Under the pieces are notes generated by a model. It was not told where the DNA came from. It worked only from the letters and a program-made list of their open reading frames with translations, and did not search any database. Below, piece after piece: positions 8,057-15,066 of a stretch of DNA of 15,633 nt (within the stretch, counting starts at the first letter, position 1; every line of letters begins with the position of its first letter). The stretch is from LMDS01 sp039930465. GTDB taxonomy: Bacteria; Pseudomonadota; Gammaproteobacteria; Burkholderiales; Burkholderiaceae_C. Both the position numbers and the translations under genes were made by a program. The DNA is taken from positions 1 to 15,633 of the forward strand of contig JBDTTU010000098.1 of the NCBI GenBank assembly GCA_039930465.1. Direction: 5' to 3'.

Positions 8057-8323
8057 CGGTGCGCCCTGCTTGCACAGGCCGAGTATGCGATCTTGCTGGC
8101 GGCACGCCGGCGGCCCTGCTCGGCGCGGGGCCGGCGAGTCGACGACGACAGGTGCGCCGACGCAACGCTTGAGTTCGCTCGCCATGGGTGGGCAATAGAG
8201 CCAACCGCGGCCCAGTCTTCGTTGCGCGGTGACGATCTTGCAGGGCAGCTTGGCCAGCGCCGGACCGCTGCACAGCCGTGCGAGGGGCGGTACAGCGCCA
8301 GGCGATCGGTCTGGCGGCCATGT
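8057..8323. other. interval between convergent genes, no convincing gene
   Basis: This stretch separates the plus-strand GGDEF gene from the minus-strand zinc-ribbon gene. GCCGGC at 8106-8111 with CCC at 8114-8116 can pair with GGGGCCGGC at 8127-8135 after a two-base bulge, but no T run follows on either strand, so it is at best a structured transcript end. On the minus strand a 106-residue frame starts at ATG 8321 with AAAGGA six bases upstream, but it is rich in Arg, Ala and Pro, lacks codon bias and runs to 8001 inside the cyclase gene. A different minus-strand frame, in phase with the zinc-ribbon gene beyond its stop, has better codon bias at about 8283-8100. Confidence 0.4.
8106..8135. 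other. GC-rich inverted repeat between convergent genes
   Basis: The arms GCCGGC(GG)CCC and GGGGCCGGC enclose a 10-base loop (8117-8126). The hairpin starts 50 bases past the cyclase stop. The lack of a T tract argues against a classical intrinsic terminator; it could protect a 3' end or simply reflect base composition. Confidence 0.3.
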
Positions 8324-9292
8324 TCATTCCTTTGAGGAAGCGGGCTCCAGGGTGCAAAGGCCCAGCGCAGCCCTGTTCGACGTGCAGGCGGCGGGCGAGG
8401 TATCGCCTTCGCGCACGGCTGGCTCAGCAGGCAGCAACACGTCGACCGCTTGTGCCACGGCCTGGCGGGTCACACGCGCCTTGCCGCCGGCGCGCGCTGG
8501 CGCAACAGGCTTGGCTCGCGCCGGCACATGCACCGGCCGGTCGGCAGCCATGTCGGTCGGCGCCACTTCGCGCGGCGGAAACGAGAGCCGGGTGTCGTCC
8601 GGCGCGTTGCCCTGCACCGGGCTGGCAAACGGGCGTTCGGACGCTTCGCCAATGGGCACGACGCTGCCCGCCACGGGCGGCGGTGTCGCTGCCGGCGCAC
8701 CCCACCAGCGCAAACCCGCGGCGATCAGCAGCAACAGCACGACAGCGAGCACCAGCGCGACCATCGGTGCCGGGTACCGAACTCTGACCTTGGGCTCCGC
8801 CGGCAACGGTTCAGGTGCCAGCACCGGCACGGGCTCTTCGACCAGGCTGGTGAGCACGGGCAGTTCATCGGAAAACACGGGGGCAGGCTGGGCCGGGGCC
8901 GGCTGAACCGAAGCCGGCGCGCCGCCGCGCGACACCAGGCGCAGGCCACCCCGGCCATCGGCCGCGCCCGCCTGCTCGACCACGGTCTGCTGGTGCACGG
9001 CCAGCGCCGTCACGGGCTCGGGCTCGGGTTCGGGCGGCTGGGGCAGCGGCGGCGCGGCGAACGGGCTGAAGGCCAGCAGGTCGGCTTCACAAGCCCAACA
9101 GACCAGCGCCGAGCGCCCGTTGAGGGCGCTGCATTGCCCGCAGGGCACGAGGTGGGCCGGGCGCGACTCAAGGGCAGGCGGCGGCGAGGGCAATTCACCA
9201 GGGGCGGAGTTGAATACCGGGTCGCTGCGCTGCGCGGGCGGGGTGCTGGCTGCAGCCGCCCCCCCGCGGTCGGGCCGACGAACCGAACTCAT
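8324..9292 (-). CDS. zinc-ribbon single-pass membrane protein of unknown function
   Basis: The product is 322 residues. The N-terminal region is Pro/Ala-rich, then four cysteines in C51-x2-C54-x10-C65-x2-C68 form a zinc-ribbon-like knuckle (CGQC...CWAC). A Pro/Glu-rich low-complexity stretch (about 78-170) follows, then one membrane segment at about 175-197 (MVALVLAVVLLLLIAAGL) and a Pro/Ala-rich tail with C303 and C313 near the end. Basic residues just before the membrane segment suggest the zinc ribbon is cytoplasmic. The start ATG 9292 is preferred to an in-frame GTG at 9316; neither has a strong Shine-Dalgarno sequence. It lies 99 bases downstream of the helicase gene on the same strand and may be co-transcribed with it. 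No function can be assigned. The frame reopens directly after the stop, so a C-terminal truncation by frameshift is possible. Confidence 0.75.
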   Translation of the reverse strand: MSSVRRPDRGGAAAASTPPAQRSDPVFNSAPGELPSPPPALESRPAHLVPCGQCSALNGRSALVCWACEADLLAFSPFAAPPLPQPPEPEPEPVTALAVHQQTVVEQAGAADGRGGLRLVSRGGAPASVQPAPAQPAPVFSDELPVLTSLVEEPVPVLAPEPLPAEPKVRVRYPAPMVALVLAVVLLLLIAAGLRWWGAPAATPPPVAGSVVPIGEASERPFASPVQGNAPDDTRLSFPPREVAPTDMAADRPVHVPARAKPVAPARAGGKARVTRQAVAQAVDVLLPAEPAVREGDTSPAACTSNRAALGLCTLEPASSKE

Positions 9293-9391
9293 GACACAGC
9301 ACCCATTCCCCGACACTCACTTTCAGAGGGCCGATCACGACCCGGAAAGGCAAGTTACACCGATTCCGCGCCCGCACCACCCCCTAGAACG

Positions 9392-11521
9392 TCAGCCGCC
9401 GGGTGCCGCTTCGGCCTTGGCGCGCTGCGCCCGCAGGGCGGCCGCTTCGCGCAGGGCCTTCAGCTTTTCGCGCGGGTCTTCCTTGGCCACGACTTCGTGC
9501 AGCTTCATCTCGTTGATGAAGCGGCTCGGCATCGCCATCACGAAATCGCGCCCGCGCTTGCGGCGTTTCAGCGTGCTGACTGCGAGCGTCGTTCGCGCTC
9601 GGGTGATGCCCACGTACATGAGCCGGCGTTCTTCTTCGAGCCGTTCCGGCGTCATGTCGTCGTCTTCGCTGCGGAACGGCAACAAGCCTTCGTTCACGCC
9701 GACCAGCATCACGTGCGGCCATTCCAGCCCCTTGGCGGCGTGCAGCGTGCTGAGCGTGACGACGTTCTGGTCGTCACCGCGCTCGGCCAGGCTGATGATG
9801 ATCGAGATGGTCTGCGCCACCTCGAGCACGCTCTTCTTTTCGGTCTCGAAGGCGGCGCCGCCATCGTTCTCGATCTCGCCGCCGCAGCGCTTGGCGATCC
9901 AGTCGATGAAGTCGAGCACGTTGCTCCAGCGCGCCGCGGCCAGCTTCTCGCTGTCTTCGCCTTCGTAGAGGTGCTTCTCGTAGTCGATGTCTTTCAGCCA
10001 GCCGAGCAACAAGACCTTCGCGTCTTCGGCGCCGGTGGTGTGGCGCGCGCGGTATTCGAGGTCATTCACGTAGCGGCCGAACTCGTGCAGCGAGCCCACT
10101 GCGCGGGCGCTGAGCACGCTGCCCAGGCTCTCGGCGAAGAGCGCGTCGAACAGGCTCTTCTTCCACTTGCCCGAGAACTCGGCCAGGCTCGTCAGCGTCT
10201 GGTGGCCGATGCCACGCTTGGGCGTGTTGACGGCACGCAGGAACGCCGGGTCGTCGTCGTTGTTGACGAGCAGGCGCAGCCAGGCGCAGAGGTCCTTGAT
10301 CTCTGCCCGGTCGAAAAAACTCTGACCGCCCGAGACCTTGTACGGAATGCTCGCCTTGCGCAGCGCCTTCTCGAAAATGCGCGCCTGGTGGTTGGCGCGG
10401 TAGAGCACGGCGAAGTCCTTGAACTCGACCTCTGCGCCGCCCGACACAGAAGCCCCCGCCGTGCCACCCCCACGCAGCGCCTGGATGCGCGCCACCGCCC
10501 GTTCGGCTTCGTGCTCTTCGTTGTCGCTCTCGATCAGGCGCACCGGCTCGCCGTCGCCAAAGGCGCTCCAGAGCTTCTTCTCGAACAGTTTCGGGTTGTG
10601 GCCGATCACCATGTTGGCGGCGCGCAGGATGTTGCCGGTGGAGCGGTAGTTCTGCTCCAGCGCGATCACCTTGAGCGTGGGGTACTCCTGCGGCAGCCGC
10701 TTCAGGTTGTCGATGGTGGCGCCGCGCCAGCCGTAGATGCTCTGGTCGTCGTCGCCCACTGCCGTGAACAGCGCGCGTTCGCCGACGAGCGACTTGAGCA
10801 TCTCGTACTGGATCGTGTTGGTGTCCTGGTATTCGTCGACCAGCACGTAGCGCAAGGTGTCCTGCCACTTGTGGCGCACTTCTTCGTCGCGTTGCAAGAG
10901 CTTGTGCGGCAAGCCGATCAGGTCGTCGAAGTCGACCGCCTGATACGCGGCCAGGCGCTCTTCGTAACGCTGCATCACGCGCGCGGCGACCTGCTCGTCT
11001 GCATTGGCAGCCACGGCTTGCGCCTGTTCGCTGTTCAGGCCCTGGTTCTTCCACAGGCTGATGGCCCACTGCCAGCGCCGCGCCAGCGCGTTGTCGGTGC
11101 TGGCACCGGCATCTTTCAGGATGGAGAGCACATCGTCGCTGTCGAGGATGCTGAACTGCTCTTTCAGGCCGAGGCGGCTGCCGTCGGCGCGCAGGATGCG
11201 CACGCCGAGCGAGTGAAAGGTGCTGACGACCAGGTGCTTGGCGGCGCGCGAGCCCACCAGTTCTTTCGCGCGCTCGCGCATCTCTTGCGCTGCCTTGTTC
11301 GTGAACGTGATCGCGGCGATCTGCCCCGGTGCGTAGCCGGCCTGCAGCAACTTCGCGATCTTGTGCGTGATCACGCGTGTCTTGCCCGAGCCGGCGCCGG
11401 CAAGCACCAGGCACGGCCCGCTCAGGTGGTGAACGGCTTCGAGCTGGGCGGGGTTGAGAGAGGGCGGGGGCGAAGACACGGGAGCAGCGGCTGGCGGCAG
11501 AGCCGCAAGGCGAAGGATCAT
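9392..11521 (-). CDS. rep: Rep-type ATP-dependent DNA helicase (UvrD/Rep family, SF1A)
   Basis: This 709-residue 3'-5' DNA helicase is predicted to unwind DNA at stalled forks using ATP. The N-terminal Q-motif region (LNPAQLEAV) precedes Walker A AGAGSGKT at 41-48. TFTNKAAQEMRERA (motif Ia) follows, then DEYQDTN at 229-235 (Walker B), GDDDQSIYGWRGA (motif III), LEQNYRST (motif IV), TLHAAKGLEW (motif V) and RRLMYVGITRA (motif VI). The opening segment and GDDDQSIY resemble Rep more than UvrD or PcrA, and the length is slightly above that of E. coli Rep (about 670). The start is taken at ATG 11521; the frame extends to a TTG at 11566, but there is no support for that start. A Pro/Ala-rich stretch of about 20 residues precedes the Q motif. 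The zinc-ribbon gene lies downstream on the same strand, and an opposite-strand small gene begins 245 bases upstream. Confidence 0.95.
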   Translation of the reverse strand: MILRLAALPPAAAPVSSPPPSLNPAQLEAVHHLSGPCLVLAGAGSGKTRVITHKIAKLLQAGYAPGQIAAITFTNKAAQEMRERAKELVGSRAAKHLVVSTFHSLGVRILRADGSRLGLKEQFSILDSDDVLSILKDAGASTDNALARRWQWAISLWKNQGLNSEQAQAVAANADEQVAARVMQRYEERLAAYQAVDFDDLIGLPHKLLQRDEEVRHKWQDTLRYVLVDEYQDTNTIQYEMLKSLVGERALFTAVGDDDQSIYGWRGATIDNLKRLPQEYPTLKVIALEQNYRSTGNILRAANMVIGHNPKLFEKKLWSAFGDGEPVRLIESDNEEHEAERAVARIQALRGGGTAGASVSGGAEVEFKDFAVLYRANHQARIFEKALRKASIPYKVSGGQSFFDRAEIKDLCAWLRLLVNNDDDPAFLRAVNTPKRGIGHQTLTSLAEFSGKWKKSLFDALFAESLGSVLSARAVGSLHEFGRYVNDLEYRARHTTGAEDAKVLLLGWLKDIDYEKHLYEGEDSEKLAAARWSNVLDFIDWIAKRCGGEIENDGGAAFETEKKSVLEVAQTISIIISLAERGDDQNVVTLSTLHAAKGLEWPHVMLVGVNEGLLPFRSEDDDMTPERLEEERRLMYVGITRARTTLAVSTLKRRKRGRDFVMAMPSRFINEMKLHEVVAKEDPREKLKALREAAALRAQRAKAEAAPGG

Positions 11522-11766
11522 AGCGGGCTTGCTCAGCGCCTCTTCCTGGAAGGTACGCGTGGGCAAATGTCACGAACGTGTGCGTCCGAGACACGATTGA
11601 ACCCACCGCGGGCGACTTGTTCGAGCGTAACGACTTCCGCGTTGCTCGGCCCATCGCCACGCGCTGCACCGCTGCGGAATACTGCCTCCAACAACCCTTG
11701 CGTTGCGGGCTGGCACGGCGATCCGTCGTGCGATCGGCGCGCAGCGCAGCCCGGACGGGACAAGTC
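11522..11766. other. divergent intergenic region between rep and the 87-residue gene
   Basis: These 245 bases must hold the promoters for both directions, but no convincing -35/-10 pair was found. Two small symmetries are visible: CACGAACGTG at 11571-11580, and CGTGT at 11577-11581 with ACACG at 11591-11595. They lie about 50-75 bases upstream of the rep start and might be operator-like or chance. A plus-strand frame is open from 11578 into the next gene but lacks coding bias before 11767. Confidence 0.35.
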
Positions 11767-12030
11767 ATGGTGACCTTTCAGCGCCTTCGCGAAACGATTC
11801 GGCCGAGCCGCGCCGCGCCCGACGTGGCGGCGTTGCGCGAGCTGTGCTTTACGCTGCTGGCCGACGTGCCCGCCAGCGACCGCAAGGCGATGCTGCTGCG
11901 GATCGAGAACATGCGCCGCGCCGAAGACACCTGGCACTTGCGCGGCGCGCTGTTCGACGTGATCTCCCTGTTCCACGGCGAGGCCACGGCCCGCGAGCGC
12001 CTGGCCACGCTGGACGAGCGACTGCGCTGA
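11767..12030 (+). CDS. small conserved-looking hypothetical protein, 87 residues
   Basis: ATG 11767 to TGA 12028-12030 encodes a small, charged, helix-rich protein without signal peptide, membrane segment or cysteine pair (one Cys, in LRELCFTLL). Codon use has the strong G/C third-position bias of the real genes in the window. The segments LLADVPASDRKAMLLRIENMRRAEDTWHLRGALFDVISL read like an amphipathic helical bundle. The frame is open upstream to a GTG at 11578, but that part lacks coding bias, so ATG 11767 is preferred. It lies 46 bases upstream of the permease gene on the same strand and may share a transcript with it. I do not recognise the family, and the function is unknown. Confidence 0.7.
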   Translation: MVTFQRLRETIRPSRAAPDVAALRELCFTLLADVPASDRKAMLLRIENMRRAEDTWHLRGALFDVISLFHGEATARERLATLDERLR

Positions 12031-12076
12031 CCGGCGTGGCAGCGCCGCAGCGGCGGCTTGCGATACTCCGGGCTCG

Positions 12077-13078
12077 ATGCAAGCGATCCTGACCGTCACG
12101 ATCCCCTTCTTTGCGCTGGTCTTGCTGGGCTACCTGGCCGGCCAGCGCCGCGTGTTGCCGGAGTCGGCGATCCCCGGGCTGAACGCTTTCGTTCTGTACT
12201 TCGCGCTGCCGTGCATGCTGTTTCGCTTCGGCGCCAGCATGCCTTTCGCCAAGCTGATCGACCCGGTGTTGATCGGCATCTATGCCTTGTGCGCGCTGCT
12301 GGTCGTGGCGCTGACGATCGCGCTGACGCTGCAACGCCGCGAGGGCGGCCCTGGCGTGAAACTGAAAGACGCTGCGTTCGGTGCTTTTGTCGCCGCCTTC
12401 CCGAACAGTGGCTTCATGGGCGTGCCGCTGCTCGTCGGCCTGCTCGGTGACGCCGCCGCCGGCCCGGTGATGGGCACCCTGCTGGTCGACCTGTTCATGA
12501 CCAGCACGCTGTGCCTGGCGCTGGCGCAAGCCCCTGCGCGGCGCGCCAGCGGCGATGCTGAAACCTCGGTGATCTCATCGGTGCTGCGCTCGTTGCGTGG
12601 CGCGGCCACGAACCCGCAACCCTGGGCAATCGCGCTCGGCGCGTTGTTCGCCGCGAGCGGCCTGGCATTGCCGGGGCCCGTGCTGCAGGTCGTGAAGATG
12701 CTCGGCGACTCGGCCACGCCGGTTGCGCTGTTCACGATCGGCACGGTGCTGTGGCGCGCCGGGCAACACGCCCACACGCGCACGCCACTCGCCCGCTACC
12801 TGCCGGTGGCGCTGATCAAGCTTTTCGTGCACCCCCTGCTGGTGGGCGGCGTGGGCCTGGCGGCACGCGCCGCCGGGATTCAGGTGCCGGCCTTCGGGTT
12901 GATGGTGCTGGTGCTGGCGGCGGCGCTGCCGAGTGCCAGTGGCGTGTCCTTGCTGGCCGAACGTTTCGAGGCCGACAACGGGCGTGTGGCCCGCATCATC
13001 ATGGCGTCGACGGCGCTGGCGTTCGTGAGCTTCACGCTGATCGCCTGGGGCTTTGGCGCACGCGCCGGCAGCCCCTGA
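12077..13078 (+). CDS. AEC family permease (auxin efflux carrier-like transporter)
   Basis: This 333-residue polytopic inner-membrane protein has about ten hydrophobic segments. The N-terminus (VTIPFFALVLLGYLAGQRRVLP) followed by LNAFVLYFALPCMLFRFGAS is typical of AEC transporters. The FPNSGFMGVPL motif at 108-118 corresponds to the conserved helix-4 Asn-x-Gly-Phe-x-Gly signature. A central loop near 150-175 (PARRASGDAETSV) separates the two halves. The family exports or takes up organic anions such as malonate or malate in bacteria and auxin in plants; the substrate cannot be told from sequence. ATG 12077 is preceded by no strong ribosome site. The gene ends 43 bases before the atp terminator on the opposite strand, so it converges with the ATP synthase operon; no terminator of its own is visible. 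Confidence 0.93.
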   Translation: MQAILTVTIPFFALVLLGYLAGQRRVLPESAIPGLNAFVLYFALPCMLFRFGASMPFAKLIDPVLIGIYALCALLVVALTIALTLQRREGGPGVKLKDAAFGAFVAAFPNSGFMGVPLLVGLLGDAAAGPVMGTLLVDLFMTSTLCLALAQAPARRASGDAETSVISSVLRSLRGAATNPQPWAIALGALFAASGLALPGPVLQVVKMLGDSATPVALFTIGTVLWRAGQHAHTRTPLARYLPVALIKLFVHPLLVGGVGLAARAAGIQVPAFGLMVLVLAAALPSASGVSLLAERFEADNGRVARIIMASTALAFVSFTLIAWGFGARAGSP

Positions 13079-13117
13079 CAACGGGCGAGCATCGCCACTG
13101 CCCGACCGGCGCCAAAG

Positions 13118-13149
13118 AAAAACCCGCCGCGCTTGGCAGCAGGGCGGGT
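13118..13149 (-). terminator. intrinsic terminator of the ATP synthase operon
   Basis: Read on the minus strand, ACCCGCC (13149-13143) and GGCGGGT (13128-13122) form a perfect 7-bp stem around a 14-base loop, followed at once by a run of T (13122-13118), then C and three more T. It begins 41 bases after the atpC stop. No T run is present on the plus-strand side, so it serves the minus-strand operon only. Confidence 0.85.
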
Positions 13150-13189
13150 CTGGTGGAGCATGGGGCAGCGCAGCGCGCGGCCCTCTTGT

Positions 13190-13606
13190 TCACTTGCCGC
13201 GGAACTTGCGGATCGCCGCGATCTGCGCCGCCATGGCGGCGAATTCACCTTGCGCCTTGGCGAAGTCGATGTCGCTCTTGGCGTTTTTCATCGCGTCTTC
13301 GGCCAGGCGCTTGGCTTCGCTCGCCTTGGCTTCGTCGAGATCGTGGCCGCGAATCGCCGTGTCGGCGAGCACGGTCACCTTGCCCGGCTGCACTTCGAGA
13401 ATGCCGCCGGCCACGAACACGAACTCTTCTTCACCGTTGTCGGCACGCTCGATGCGCACCGCGCCGGGCTTGATGCGGGTGATCAGCGGCGTGTGGCGCG
13501 GCAGGATGCCGAGCTCGCCGCCTTCACCGGGCAGGGCCACGAACTTGGCTTCACCTTCGAAGATGCTGCCTTCGGCCGAGACCACGCTGACGTGCAGGGT
13601 TGCCAT
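13190..13606 (-). CDS. atpC: F1Fo ATP synthase subunit epsilon
   Basis: This 138-residue subunit forms the central stalk of F1 together with gamma and inhibits ATP hydrolysis through its C-terminal helices. The N-terminal beta sandwich (about 1-85) carries the hallmarks LHVSVVSAEGSIFEGEAKFV, LPGEGGELGILPRHTPLIT and FVFVAGGILEVQPGKVTVLAD. The C-terminal helical hairpin spans about 88-138. Length is normal for the family. ATG 13606 has AAAGGAA (13619-13613) six bases upstream. The gene follows atpD after 27 bases and is the last of the operon, as usual in proteobacteria. Confidence 0.97.
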   Translation of the reverse strand: MATLHVSVVSAEGSIFEGEAKFVALPGEGGELGILPRHTPLITRIKPGAVRIERADNGEEEFVFVAGGILEVQPGKVTVLADTAIRGHDLDEAKASEAKRLAEDAMKNAKSDIDFAKAQGEFAAMAAQIAAIRKFRGK

Positions 13607-13612
13607 TCAGTC

Positions 13613-13619
13613 TTCCTTT
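13613..13619 (-). promoter_or_regulatory. Shine-Dalgarno site of atpC
   Basis: AAAGGAA on the minus strand, 6 bases before ATG 13606, lies in the atpD-atpC spacer and confirms the start. Confidence 0.8.
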
Positions 13620-13633
13620 GCGCGCCGCGGCGA

Positions 13634-15034
13634 TCAGTTGAGCTTCTTGGCCTTCTCGAAGGCCTCGTCGATGGTGCCGACCATGTAGAAAGCCTGCTCG
13701 GGCAGGCTGTCGCACTCGCCGGCCACGATCATCTTGAACCCGCGGATGGTCTCTTTCAGCGGCACGTACTTGCCCGGCGAGCCGGTGAAGATTTCTGCCA
13801 CGTGGAAAGGCTGCGACAGGAAACGCTGGATCTTGCGAGCGCGCGCTACGGCCAGCTTGTCTTCCGGCGAGAGCTCGTCCATGCCGAGCACGGCGATGAT
13901 GTCGCGCAGTTCCTTGTAGCGCTGCAGCGTGCCCTGCACCGCGCGGGCGGTGTTGTAGTGGTCTTCGCCGACGACGTTCGGGTCGAGCTGACGCGAGGTC
14001 GAGTCGAGCGGGTCGACCGCCGGGTAGATGCCGAGCGAAGCGATGTCACGCGACAGCACGACGGTCGAATCCAAGTGGGCGAACGTGGTCGCGGGGGACG
14101 GGTCGGTCAAGTCATCCGCAGGCACGTAAACAGCCTGGATCGACGTGATCGAGCCGACCTTGGTCGACGTGATGCGCTCCTGCAGGCGGCCCATTTCTTC
14201 GGCCAGCGTCGGCTGGTAGCCCACGGCGGAAGGCATGCGGCCCAGCAGCGCCGACACTTCGGTACCGGCCAGCGTGTAGCGGTAGATGTTGTCGACGAAG
14301 AACAGCACGTCCTTGCCTTCGTCGCGGAACGACTCGGCGATCGTGAGGCCCGTGAGCGCCACGCGCAGACGGTTGCCCGGCGGCTCGTTCATCTGGCCGT
14401 AGACCATCGCGACCTTGGAGTCTTCGAGCTTCTCCTGGTTCACGACGCCGGAATCGGACATCTCGTGATAGAAGTCGTTGCCCTCGCGGGTGCGCTCACC
14501 CACACCGGCGAACACCGACAGGCCGCTGTGTGCCTTGGCGATGTTGTTGATGAGTTCCATCATGTTCACGGTCTTGCCCACACCGGCGCCGCCAAACAGG
14601 CCGACCTTGCCGCCCTTGGCGAACGGGCACACCAGGTCGATCACCTTGATGCCGGTCTCGAGCAAATCTTGCGACGGGCTCAGCTCGTCATACGCAGGCG
14701 GCTTGCGGTGGATCGACATCGTCAGTTCTTGCGAGACCGGGCCGCGCTCGTCGATCGGGCGACCCAGCACGTCCATGATGCGGCCAAGCGTTGCTCGACC
14801 GACCGGCACCATGATCGGCTGGTCGGTGTTCGACACCATCAGGCCGCGGCGCAGTCCGTCGCTTGATCCGAGCGCAATCGTGCGCACCACGCCGTCGCCG
14901 AGCTGCTGCTGGACTTCGAGCGTGAGCTCGCCACCTTCCAGTTTCAGTGCGTCGTAAATCTTGGGCATGGCGTTGCGGGGGAACTCGACGTCCACCACCG
15001 CACCGATGCACTGAACAATTTTGCCGTCAGCCAT
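13634..15034 (-). CDS. atpD: F1Fo ATP synthase subunit beta
   Basis: This 466-residue catalytic beta subunit of F1 (EC 7.1.2.2) binds ADP/ATP and makes ATP as gamma rotates. The P-loop GGAGVGKT is at 148-155. GERTREGNDFYHEM, VDNIYRYTLAG and RMPSAVGYQPTLAEEMG follow, with the DELSEED-loop equivalent as DELSPED and then KLAVARARKIQRFLSQPF near the C-terminus. The length is normal. The frame continues open upstream to 15436, but the start is set at ATG 15034: the family N-terminus MADGKIVQCIGAVVDVEFPR begins there, AAAGGA (15046-15041) lies 6 bases before it, and anything further upstream overlaps atpG. It lies 32 bases after atpG. Confidence 0.98.
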   Translation of the reverse strand: MADGKIVQCIGAVVDVEFPRNAMPKIYDALKLEGGELTLEVQQQLGDGVVRTIALGSSDGLRRGLMVSNTDQPIMVPVGRATLGRIMDVLGRPIDERGPVSQELTMSIHRKPPAYDELSPSQDLLETGIKVIDLVCPFAKGGKVGLFGGAGVGKTVNMMELINNIAKAHSGLSVFAGVGERTREGNDFYHEMSDSGVVNQEKLEDSKVAMVYGQMNEPPGNRLRVALTGLTIAESFRDEGKDVLFFVDNIYRYTLAGTEVSALLGRMPSAVGYQPTLAEEMGRLQERITSTKVGSITSIQAVYVPADDLTDPSPATTFAHLDSTVVLSRDIASLGIYPAVDPLDSTSRQLDPNVVGEDHYNTARAVQGTLQRYKELRDIIAVLGMDELSPEDKLAVARARKIQRFLSQPFHVAEIFTGSPGKYVPLKETIRGFKMIVAGECDSLPEQAFYMVGTIDEAFEKAKKLN

Positions 15035-15040
15035 GATTTT

Positions 15041-15046
15041 TCCTTT
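15041..15046 (-). promoter_or_regulatory. Shine-Dalgarno site of atpD
   Basis: AAAGGA on the minus strand, 6 bases before ATG 15034, decides the start against the longer open frame. Confidence 0.8.
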
Positions 15047-15066
15047 TGCTCTCGAATCTTGTTTGT

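Noticed and set aside
8001..8321. minus-strand 106-residue frame with AAAGGA six bases before ATG 8321
   Set aside because: It lacks codon bias, is Arg/Ala/Pro-rich and overlaps the end of the cyclase gene; the good ribosome site alone is not enough.
8450..11773. 1107-codon open frame on the plus strand opposite rep and the zinc-ribbon gene
   Set aside because: It is antisense to a well-supported helicase; long antisense frames are expected with strong G/C third-position bias, and the product has no recognisable motif.
11533..12099. 188-codon minus-strand frame over the 87-residue gene
   Set aside because: It overlaps the rep start and the small gene, and its composition is typical of antisense frames; the plus-strand frame has the better codon bias.
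13133..14866. 577-codon open frame on the plus strand opposite atpC and atpD
   Set aside because: It is antisense to two unmistakable ATP synthase genes and is rich in Arg, His, Val and Asp like other mirror frames.
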